Assembly: GCF_000744115.1 (NCBI RefSeq)
Contig: NZ_JQLG01000004.1
Location: forward strand, 868,001-932,000
Direction: 5' to 3'
DNA from: Carnobacterium alterfunditum DSM 5972
GTDB taxonomy: Bacteria; Bacillota; Bacilli; Lactobacillales; Carnobacteriaceae
DNA length: 64,000 nt
Of this stretch, positions 53,615-61,036 are shown piece after piece. Under the pieces are notes generated by a model. It ran no database searches. It worked only from the letters and a program-made list of their open reading frames with translations, and was not told where the DNA came from. The position numbers and the translations under genes are program-made. The number at the start of each line of letters is the position of its first letter. Position 1 is the stretch's first letter.

Positions 53615-54754
53615 TTATTTTACTGATTTACGTTTCTTGTAGTCTCGTCCGATTGCATCAGCTGCAATGATAGCTTGAGCTACACTTTCAGGTGTTACTT
53701 CAAAAGGCATAGCATGAATAGATTCTTCAGGGATGCACGCTTTTTCAGCTACTTTAAGGATTTCTTCATACTTCACTTCTACTACATCCAAATCTGCTAA
53801 TGATACAGGTAGTCCAACAGATAAATTGAAGTCTAATAAAGCTTCAACTTCATCATTTGGTGCATTCTCAAGAATAAGTTGAACAAATGTTGTAAATGCT
53901 ACTTGCTCTCCATGGAAGTAATTATGAGGACCATCTAGAACTGTCAAGCCGTTATAAATGGCATGTGCTGCAGCTAGTCCGCCTGATTCAAATCCAAGAC
54001 CAGATAATAATGTATTTGCTTCAATGATATTCTCTAAAGCTGGTGTAACAACATTATTGTCACATGCAATCTTTGCATTATAGCCATTTTCAATCACTGT
54101 TTCGTAACAAGCTCTAGCTAATGTGATGGATGCAATCGTACCTTTAGCAGGTGCTGTATCTCCTGTGTGGTATCCATTCGGTAAGCCAGCGTTTACATTT
54201 GAATTTGATCGACGAGTCGCACGTGCTTCATAATAAGTAGCTAGTGCATCTCCCATGCCGGAAATTAAGAATCGAGCTGGTGCTTGAGCAATTACCGTAG
54301 TATCCATTAATACTACGCTAGGGCTTTGGATAAAATAAGCATATTCATCAAAATGATGATCTTTCGTATATAACACTGCTGAGTGGCTAGTTGGTGCATC
54401 TGTAGCTGCAATCGTTGGGCAGACAATTAGATTATGACCATTAGCAACTGTTTTAGATGTATCAATTGCTTTTCCACCACCTACTCCAACAATGATATCT
54501 GTTCCTTTTTCTTTCGCTAATTTTTTAAGACGATTTACTTCTTCGCGTGTCGCTTCTCCACCAAAATCTGCAAGGTGTAAGGTTATGCCAAAACGTTCAG
54601 CTGTTTTGTCCAACTTGTCTTGAACCCGTTCGATATCGCCTGGATTCCCGATAACTAATGCAGATTCACCAAAGGATTTAATATAAAAACCTAAATTTAA
54701 TAACTCGTTTTCTCCTTGGACATATTTTGTTGGACTAATAAATGCTTTTCTCAT
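53615..54754 (-). CDS. gldA: Glycerol dehydrogenase
   Basis: 379 residues, NAD-dependent, Zn-containing iron-type ADH fold; oxidises glycerol to dihydroxyacetone, the substrate of DhaK. NAD loop GVGGGKAIDTSKTVA, ligands in GDALATYYEARA (Asp), AAHAIYNGLT (His) and GPHNYFHGEQVAF (His), plus TDAPTSHSAVLYT. ATG 54754 (MRKAFISPTKY) has AGGAGG upstream; a longer frame to 54826 is not supported. First gene of the gldA-dhaKLM operon. Confidence 0.95.
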   Translation of the reverse strand: MRKAFISPTKYVQGENELLNLGFYIKSFGESALVIGNPGDIERVQDKLDKTAERFGITLHLADFGGEATREEVNRLKKLAKEKGTDIIVGVGGGKAIDTSKTVANGHNLIVCPTIAATDAPTSHSAVLYTKDHHFDEYAYFIQSPSVVLMDTTVIAQAPARFLISGMGDALATYYEARATRRSNSNVNAGLPNGYHTGDTAPAKGTIASITLARACYETVIENGYNAKIACDNNVVTPALENIIEANTLLSGLGFESGGLAAAHAIYNGLTVLDGPHNYFHGEQVAFTTFVQLILENAPNDEVEALLDFNLSVGLPVSLADLDVVEVKYEEILKVAEKACIPEESIHAMPFEVTPESVAQAIIAADAIGRDYKKRKSVK

Positions 54755-54857
54755 TTCTATTCCTCCTATTTTTAAAATATTTGATTTATAAAATGATCTA
54801 ACAAACAACTTAATAAACTGATGCATGACTTCCTTTAGGACTGAACAAAGCTTAACA

Positions 54858-54871
54858 AGTAAGCGTTACCA
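54858..54871. promoter_or_regulatory. Weak cre-like site in the dha promoter
   Basis: The minus strand TGGTAACGCTTACT matches 12 of 14 cre positions. Confidence 0.35.
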
Positions 54872-54878
54872 TTTCAAC

Positions 54879-54900
54879 AGACAAAAGATTATCTTTGTCC
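54879..54900. promoter_or_regulatory. Probable DhaS operator
   Basis: AGACAAAAGATTATCTTTGTCC resembles the described Lactococcus DhaS palindrome (GGACACAT, six bases, ATTTGTCC) with the same six-base gap. It lies between the divergent gldA and dhaS genes. Confidence 0.6.
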
Positions 54901-54982
54901 GCTTCAATTACTTTTGAGTATGAAGTATAATGAAAAGTAATTGAATGTGGTAGCTAATAAGTTGTCGAAGGAGTCACAAAAA

Positions 54983-55525
54983 ATGAACCAACAAAACGCA
55001 ACGAAGGAAATTATTTCTTGTTCTCTCAAACATCTAACCAGTGAAAAAGCTATTGATAAGATATCAATAACGGATATAATGGATCAGACTGATTACCGTC
55101 GCCAGACTTTTTATGATCATTTTGATGACAAATACGATTTAATTACTTGGATTTTCTCCCATGAAGTCTCTGAATTGATCCAATCGATCATGAATTGGGA
55201 AAAATGGGAAGAAGCATTGTTCCTTCTATTAGAGTATCTTGAAGCGAATAAAAAATATTATAAGAAGATATTTTCAAATATAAAGCTAGATTCCTTTAAA
55301 GATTATCTTATGTATTATATCAAACGAAGTATCCAAACCATCTCAGATGATTATTTTCAAGCGCACCTTGTTGCTGATAACAACCAACTTTTCATCAAAG
55401 CGACAACTGACTTTTACGCATATGGTTTGTCTGAGATGCTCTACTGCTGGGTACTTGAAGACTGCGAACCGGACAGCAAAAGTTATCATGAAGTGCTTGT
55501 TCAAGTGATCCACCACAAATGCTAA
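54983..55525 (+). CDS. dhaS: TetR-family activator of dihydroxyacetone kinase (DhaS-like)
   Basis: 180 residues. The N-terminal helix-turn-helix KISITDIMDQTDYRRQTFYD followed by HFDDKYDLITWIF is typical of the DhaS/AcrR subgroup. In Lactococcus, DhaS with DhaQ and dihydroxyacetone activates the dha operon; no dhaQ is visible here. ATG 54983 has AAGGAG upstream. Divergent from gldA-dhaKLM. Confidence 0.85.
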   Translation: MNQQNATKEIISCSLKHLTSEKAIDKISITDIMDQTDYRRQTFYDHFDDKYDLITWIFSHEVSELIQSIMNWEKWEEALFLLLEYLEANKKYYKKIFSNIKLDSFKDYLMYYIKRSIQTISDDYFQAHLVADNNQLFIKATTDFYAYGLSEMLYCWVLEDCEPDSKSYHEVLVQVIHHKC

Positions 55526-55612
55526 TCGTAAACGATTTTAGGTTAATTATAATTTCTAACAGTATTAAAATGACTGTTTTACCATGCAATCTATTTAAGG
55601 AGGTAATTGCTT

Positions 55613-57118
55613 ATGCCAGAATATATTTTAGCAATTGACCAAGGAACCACTACAACGCGTGCAATTATGATTGATCGCCAAGGAAATTACATCAGCACAG
55701 CAGCTCAAACTTTTGAACAGCAGATACCACAAACCGGCTGGGTCGAACAAGATCCAAATGCCATTTGGCAATCAGTCTGCGACGTGCTTCTTAAAGTTAC
55801 GAAACATTCCGGAGTCTCATTCCATCAGATCAAAGCACTAGGCATCACAAATCAACGCGAAACAACCATTGTATGGGATCGTAAAACTGGTCAACCAATC
55901 CATAACGCAATTGTCTGGAGTTCCAATCAGTCACTAGCTATTATTAATCAACTTAAACAAAAAAATGTTGAAGATTCCATTCACGAAAAGACTGGTTTAG
56001 TTTTGAGCCCTTATTTTTCTGCTAGTAAAATTCGTTGGATCCTAGATCATCATCCTGGCGCACAAGAACGAGCAGATCGTGGAGAGTTGGCCTTTGGCAC
56101 GGTTGATAGTTGGCTCATTTGGAACCTGACCAATGGTAAGTTACACTGTACCGATCACACGAATGCTTCACGGACGATGTTGTTCAATATCCATACACTA
56201 GAATGGGATGAACAGCTGTTAAGTCTGTTTAATATCCCTAAAAGTATGCTGCCGAAAGTTCATCCAAGCTCTCATATTTATGGAATAACCGATTTAGATC
56301 TTTTTGATGGTGCAAAGATCCCAATCGCCGGTGTTGCGGGAAACCAGCAGGCAGCGTTATTTGGTCAATTAGCTTTTCAACCTGGCCAAGTAAAAAGCAC
56401 TTATGGTCAAGGAACCTTCATCGTTATGAATACCGGCTCTGAACCAAAACTATCCGAACACAAATTGCTCACTACTATCGGATATTCGATCGACGAGAAA
56501 ATAACTTATGCTCTTGAAGGTTCGGCTCTTATTTCAGGTAGTGCCATTGAATGGTTGAAAGACAGCTTAAATTTATTTGAATCAATGGATGATTCAGAAT
56601 CGTTAGCCCTTGCAGCAGCGCCTAATTCAGGCGTTTATGTTATCCCCGCCTTTCGAGGAATTGGTGCGCCCTATTGGGATTCAAATGCACGAGGAGCTAT
56701 TCTCGGAATTGATGAATCTACCAGCCATCGGGAATTGGTTCGAGCAACTTTAGAATCGCTTGCTTATCAAGTCAGCGATATTATTGAGTTAATGGAATTA
56801 GATACTGGAATTATAGTAGATCTTCTTCACGTTGATGGTGGGGCTGCACAAAATAATCTGTTGATCCAATTTCAAGCAGATATTCTCGGAAAAACGGTTA
56901 AACGCATCGAACGATTGGAGACGACCGGACTAGGAGCTGCATATCTCGCTGGATTAGCTGTTGATTATTGGCGCGATCAAGATGAGTTAGCAGCTTTAGT
57001 TTCTGCGGATGAGCAATTTGAACCTCACATGACCATTGAAGAACGACAAGTTAAACTGCACGCTTGGCATAGTGCTATCAAAGCAATACGTTATTATGCT
57101 AAATTACTGCATGAGTAA
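55613..57118 (+). CDS. glpK: Glycerol kinase-like FGGY protein with Asp-to-Asn at the catalytic base
   Basis: 501 residues, full length. Like E. coli GlpK it has the ATP loop DQGTTTTRA (9-17), glycerol contacts Arg82 and Glu83 (NQRETT), Trp102 and Tyr134, and VDGGAAQNN near 405. But codon 244 (56342-56344) is AAC, giving AGNQQAALFG instead of the usual AGDQQAALFG; this Asp (E. coli 245) is the catalytic base. The segment after Trp102 (SSNQSLA) also lacks the usual arginines. Ribosome site AAGGAGG. Could be weakly active, inactive or regulatory; no glpF or glpD follows. Confidence 0.88.
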   Translation: MPEYILAIDQGTTTTRAIMIDRQGNYISTAAQTFEQQIPQTGWVEQDPNAIWQSVCDVLLKVTKHSGVSFHQIKALGITNQRETTIVWDRKTGQPIHNAIVWSSNQSLAIINQLKQKNVEDSIHEKTGLVLSPYFSASKIRWILDHHPGAQERADRGELAFGTVDSWLIWNLTNGKLHCTDHTNASRTMLFNIHTLEWDEQLLSLFNIPKSMLPKVHPSSHIYGITDLDLFDGAKIPIAGVAGNQQAALFGQLAFQPGQVKSTYGQGTFIVMNTGSEPKLSEHKLLTTIGYSIDEKITYALEGSALISGSAIEWLKDSLNLFESMDDSESLALAAAPNSGVYVIPAFRGIGAPYWDSNARGAILGIDESTSHRELVRATLESLAYQVSDIIELMELDTGIIVDLLHVDGGAAQNNLLIQFQADILGKTVKRIERLETTGLGAAYLAGLAVDYWRDQDELAALVSADEQFEPHMTIEERQVKLHAWHSAIKAIRYYAKLLHE

Positions 57119-57211
57119 TCATCGTGCGCTGACTAAAAAAAATTAAATGGATCATCTATCTATTTTTATCTATTTTTTATACATGATGATTCCCTAAAAA
57201 CGCAGTCTATC

Positions 57212-57264
57212 AAAGTGAGGAACATACTCGAATACTTAACGTATTCAAGTGTGTTCCTCACTTT
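57212..57264. terminator. Bidirectional terminator between glpK and the CGNR gene
   Basis: AAAGTGAGGAACATACTCGA pairs with TCAAGTGTGTTCCTCACTTT, a stem over 20 bp, with T-run. It overlaps the CGNR stop. Confidence 0.9.
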
Positions 57265-57811
57265 TTTTAGCATAATACTTGCGTACTTTTGTTCTATTGC
57301 CGCAAACTTCCATTGAACACCATTTTCGTCTTCCACTTGTATCAACGAATAATGCATAACAGGTATCAGATTTACATTTTTTGATTTTAGGAAACAGACC
57401 ATTATGGTGAGCCGTAAGCATATCGTAAGCAATAAGTGAAATCAGTCCATCAGTCCCACCTTTACTTGGTGTAGGTCTGAACGCTTTATCGAAAAACAGT
57501 GGTGCTTTCTCAGTATTTGATGCTAAATTTTCTAAAAATATTGATTTTGTTTCGGGTTCTAAAAAGAAAGCTCTACACTGCTCACGAAATAATTGGATTT
57601 TTTTTATATCAATTGGGGATTCGTTTATTTTCGCCACTTGTTCAGAATTCAATAAGCTTCTTTCTTTCATCAATGACAGCCACTCATCCATTAGGCCTTC
57701 TTCTTCAAGAAAATCGGTAAAAATATTGTTTCTTCCGTTGATCGTATTAAGTAAATTAATGAATAAATAGTCAGATAAATAAGAATATCTTGCCTCTAGT
57801 TTTTTGATCAT
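57245..57811 (-). CDS. CGNR zinc-finger regulator
   Basis: 188 residues: N-terminal ABATE-like ligand domain (1-135) and C-terminal zinc finger with Cys146, Cys151, Cys165 and Cys170 ending in CGNRTKVRKYY, the family signature. Members are stress- or ligand-responsive DNA-binding proteins. AAAGGAG precedes the ATG. Divergent from the OsmC-HAD gene pair, with a perfect palindrome between them. Confidence 0.88.
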   Translation of the reverse strand: MIKKLEARYSYLSDYLFINLLNTINGRNNIFTDFLEEEGLMDEWLSLMKERSLLNSEQVAKINESPIDIKKIQLFREQCRAFFLEPETKSIFLENLASNTEKAPLFFDKAFRPTPSKGGTDGLISLIAYDMLTAHHNGLFPKIKKCKSDTCYALFVDTSGRRKWCSMEVCGNRTKVRKYYAKKSEEHT

Positions 57812-57825
57812 TTAAAATTCTCCTT

Positions 57826-57860
57826 TAAATTGATTGGTTGATTGGTTGATTGATTGACTT
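57826..57860. repeat. Short tandem GATTGGTT repeat
   Basis: Four imperfect units of GATTGGTT in the CGNR promoter region. Confidence 0.6.
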
Positions 57861-57867
57861 TAATAAT

Positions 57868-57882
57868 ACCATACTGTATGGT
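57868..57882. promoter_or_regulatory. Palindromic operator between the CGNR and OsmC genes
   Basis: ACCATACTGTATGGT, perfect 7-1-7 inverted repeat, at the centre of a divergent pair; candidate site for the CGNR protein. Confidence 0.55.
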
Positions 57883-58005
57883 TAACACCTAACCACTTAG
57901 ATTAGTTTTAATGGTTAAAAAATAAAAAGGAGTTTCTCAACCAGAAAACAGACTAACTATTACACAATCAGATAGTGAGAAAAAAATGGAATAGGAGAGA
58001 TTCAA

Positions 58006-58443
58006 ATGGCTAAAAAAATTGAACGAATTACAGCAACTTCAAAAGGGATGCAAACAATAGCAGATTCTAAAGGACATCAGGTGATCATTGATGAGCCTAA
58101 ACAAATGGGTGGGAAAGATGAAGGCGCCAATCCACTAGGATCCTTTCTAGCTTCACTAGCAGGATGTGAGAACGCGATAGCTAACATGGTAGCTAAAGAA
58201 ATAGGTTTTGATCTTCAAGGTATAGAATTCGATATCAGAGCAGAAATGAATCCAGAAGGTATGATGGGCAATAAAGATGTTCGTCCCTACTTTCAATCAG
58301 TCAGCATAAATGCTCGCGTGAAAACAAGCGAATCTGAAGAACGTCTCACTGAATTACAACAAATCGTTGACTCAAGATGCCCAATATATACAGTATTAGA
58401 AGCTGCCAATGTCGAAATGACTCCAAATTGGGTAAAAGAATAA
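58006..58443 (+). CDS. OsmC-family protein (second)
   Basis: 145 residues. Cys54 in SLAGCENAIANM and Cys125 in DSRCPIYTVLE are the peroxidatic and resolving positions. Different paralogue from 39862, though both keep a Gly-Gly loop (MGGKDEGANPLGSFL). GGAGAG upstream. Likely organic-hydroperoxide defence; probably co-transcribed with the HAD gene 40 bases downstream. Confidence 0.9.
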   Translation: MAKKIERITATSKGMQTIADSKGHQVIIDEPKQMGGKDEGANPLGSFLASLAGCENAIANMVAKEIGFDLQGIEFDIRAEMNPEGMMGNKDVRPYFQSVSINARVKTSESEERLTELQQIVDSRCPIYTVLEAANVEMTPNWVKE

Positions 58444-58483
58444 AACTAAAGAGTTAGCACATACGCTAAAAGGAGCTGAAGAG

Positions 58484-59152
58484 ATGATAAAAACGGTATT
58501 ATTTGATATGAACGAAACGTTATTAGACTTAAGTGTCTTAAAAGAAAATTTCGGTAAATATTTTGAAGATAAATATGTTCTTAATTACTGGTTCGCTAAA
58601 CTTCTTCATTCGTCTACTGTTATAGGCGGTATGGGTGAATATACTGATTTTGGAAAACTTTCAGAAGCCGCGTTAGAAAGTGTCTTTTTAGAGAGCGACA
58701 AAGAACTAACTGATGAAATCAAAACAGATATTCTAGGATCGTTCAGGAATCTTCCTGCGTACGACGATGTATCTGACGCGCTAAAATTATTGAAGGATCA
58801 CAACGTCAAAGTTATTTCAGTAACCAATTCTTCTTATAAGATGGTTGAAGAACAGCTGAATAATTCTGGCCTGATTGATTTATTTGACTCTTATTATTCA
58901 GTAGATTCAGTAGAAAAATATAAACCCTTTAATGATATTTATCATTATGTCATCAATGAAGAAAAAATCAATGCCGCTGAAACAGTCATGGTTGCTACTC
59001 ATGATTGGGATTTATTCGGTGCTAAAAAAGCTGGACTTCATACAGCCTATATTAAACGCAAAGAAGATCAATACAATCCTTACTACTTGAAACCAGATAT
59101 GACAAACAGAAACTTAGTAGATTTAGCCCAAGAAATTGTGGATTTCAACTAG
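58484..59152 (+). CDS. HAD-superfamily hydrolase, haloacid dehalogenase type II-like
   Basis: 222 residues. Nucleophile Asp8 in VLFDMNETLLD (the Asn-Glu-Thr form typical of L-2-haloacid dehalogenases), motif II VTNSS, Lys in KYKPF and motif III THDWDLFGAKKAG. AAAGGAG precedes the ATG. The gene ends exactly at an IS junction: its TAG is made of target TA plus the first base of the IS; without the IS the stop would be TAA, so the protein is unchanged. Confidence 0.88.
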   Translation: MIKTVLFDMNETLLDLSVLKENFGKYFEDKYVLNYWFAKLLHSSTVIGGMGEYTDFGKLSEAALESVFLESDKELTDEIKTDILGSFRNLPAYDDVSDALKLLKDHNVKVISVTNSSYKMVEEQLNNSGLIDLFDSYYSVDSVEKYKPFNDIYHYVINEEKINAAETVMVATHDWDLFGAKKAGLHTAYIKRKEDQYNPYYLKPDMTNRNLVDLAQEIVDFN

Positions 59153-60006
59153 GTTGTGTCTTAAAACTATTTGGTTAAGAGAAAAATAGCTGCTATATAT
59201 ACAAAGGCTAAGTAGGACGTTGCGAGTTTATCATAACGTGTCGCGATATGACGGAAATGCTTTAACTTATTAAAGAAACACTCCACCAAATGACGTTCTT
59301 TATATAGCCACCAATCAACAGTCCAAGGTTCTTTTGTATTTTTCTTTGGTGGAATGGTATAAGTCGCATCGTGATTCGTCACATAAGTCCGAATGTCTAA
59401 AGAACCGTATGCACGATCGCCAATAACATTACTGCCTTGTATTTCAACGTGTTGAAGAACTTCAATAGCGAGAACACTATCATGGAGATTTCCACCTGAT
59501 AGCTGAAAATATAATGGATTTCCTAATCCGTCTACGATGACATGTATTTTTGTTGTGTGCCCACCACTGCTTTTACCGATATGTTGCGAGATGACAGAAT
59601 TTAGCCCCCTTTTTTTGCACCGGCACTCTGCTGATGCGCCGTTACAACGGTTGAATCGATACTCAAGTTTTCGTAATCTGCTTCATAATTCAACGTAATA
59701 AAAAGGGATTCAAGTAAACCAGTATCACGCCATAAACAAAAGCGGCTATAGACCGTTTTCCATGATCCGTAACGTTCTTTTGGCAGATCTCGCCAAGCAG
59801 CACCGCTTCTAGCAATCCATAAAACAGCATTGAACATTATACGATTGCTTTTAGGTGGTCTACCTGTGTGATATTCGGGAAACAGATTTTTGATTTGATT
59901 CCACTGCACATCAGTCAGCTCATAACGTTCAATACTCATCATGATCACTCCTGTTTTCTTTTATTATACCGAAAATCAGGATGGCAGTCAGTTTTCAGAC
60001 ACGCCC
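59152..60006 (-). mobile_element. IS5/IS427-type insertion sequence, copy 1 (855 bp)
   Basis: Ends GGTTGTGTCTTAAAACTA and (inverted) GGGCGTGTCTGAAAACTG, flanked by TA direct repeats (59150-59151 and 60007-60008). Direct repeat of the copy at 60055, apparently identical. Confidence 0.93.
59167..59948 (-). CDS. IS5-family transposase, two frames joined by predicted -1 frameshift (copy 1)
   Basis: Frame one (59948-59601) encodes 115 residues with RPPKSNRIMFNAVLWIARSG and AAWRDLPKERYG (DUF4096), and the first Asp in SIDSTVVTAHQQS. Frame two continues NSVISQHIGKSSGGHTTKIH through DRAYGSLDIRTYV to YIAAIFLLTK. The frames meet at GCAAAAAAAGGGGGC (A7G5 on the coding strand, 59605-59616), a classic slippage site. 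Both tandem copies share it, so it is programmed rather than a mutation. Confidence 0.88.
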
Positions 60007-60054
60007 TAATCGATCGCAGTACTTATCAAAAAAATATTTATCTAAAAGATATTA

Positions 60055-60909
60055 GGTTGTGTCTTAAAACTATTTGGTTAAGAGAAAAATAGCTGCTATA
60101 TATACAAAGGCTAAGTAGGACGTTGCGAGTTTATCATAACGTGTCGCGATATGACGGAAATGCTTTAACTTATTAAAGAAACACTCCACCAAATGACGTT
60201 CTTTATATAGCCACCAATCAACAGTCCAAGGTTCTTTTGTATTTTTCTTTGGTGGAATGGTATAAGTCGCATCGTGATTCGTCACATAAGTCCGAATGTC
60301 TAAAGAACCGTATGCACGATCGCCAATAACATTACTGCCTTGTATTTCAACGTGTTGAAGAACTTCAATAGCGAGAACACTATCATGGAGATTTCCACCT
60401 GATAGCTGAAAATATAATGGATTTCCTAATCCGTCTACGATGACATGTATTTTTGTTGTGTGCCCACCACTGCTTTTACCGATATGTTGCGAGATGACAG
60501 AATTTAGCCCCCTTTTTTTGCACCGGCACTCTGCTGATGCGCCGTTACAACGGTTGAATCGATACTCAAGTTTTCGTAATCTGCTTCATAATTCAACGTA
60601 ATAAAAAGGGATTCAAGTAAACCAGTATCACGCCATAAACAAAAGCGGCTATAGACCGTTTTCCATGATCCGTAACGTTCTTTTGGCAGATCTCGCCAAG
60701 CAGCACCGCTTCTAGCAATCCATAAAACAGCATTGAACATTATACGATTGCTTTTAGGTGGTCTACCTGTGTGATATTCGGGAAACAGATTTTTGATTTG
60801 ATTCCACTGCACATCAGTCAGCTCATAACGTTCAATACTCATCATGATCACTCCTGTTTTCTTTTATTATACCGAAAATCAGGATGGCAGTCAGTTTTCA
60901 GACACGCCC
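60055..60909 (-). mobile_element. IS5/IS427-type insertion sequence, copy 2 (855 bp)
   Basis: Same ends and orientation, flanked by TA (60053-60054, 60910-60911). Only 48 bases separate it from copy 1. Confidence 0.93.
60070..60851 (-). CDS. IS5-family transposase, two frames joined by predicted -1 frameshift (copy 2)
   Basis: Same protein as the copy at 59167; frame one 60851-60504, frame two ending at 60070, joined at the A7G5 run (60508-60519). Confidence 0.88.
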
Positions 60910-60926
60910 TAATTAAAATAATAAAA

Positions 60927-60960
60927 AAAGAAACCACTAATTTAAATTAGTGGTTTCTTT
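60927..60960. terminator. Terminator of the P-type ATPase gene
   Basis: AAAGAAACCACTAATTT / AAATTAGTGGTTTCTTT perfect 17-bp palindrome. Confidence 0.85.
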
Positions 60961-61036
60961 TACTGTATAAAATTCAGTAGCATCGTGTATTCTTTTTAAA
61001 ATAGCCCGAGTCTTATTTAATCAACGACTGCTCTGT

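Noticed and set aside
57166-57432. Minus-strand 88-codon frame overlapping the CGNR gene
   Set aside because: It lies in another frame of the zinc-finger region and crosses the terminator stem.
57826-57860. CRISPR-like repeat
   Set aside because: Units are 8 bp with no spacers; a simple tandem repeat.
59601-59948. Broken transposase pseudogene
   Set aside because: The two-frame structure joined at A7G5 is the same in both copies and is normal for IS427-type elements.
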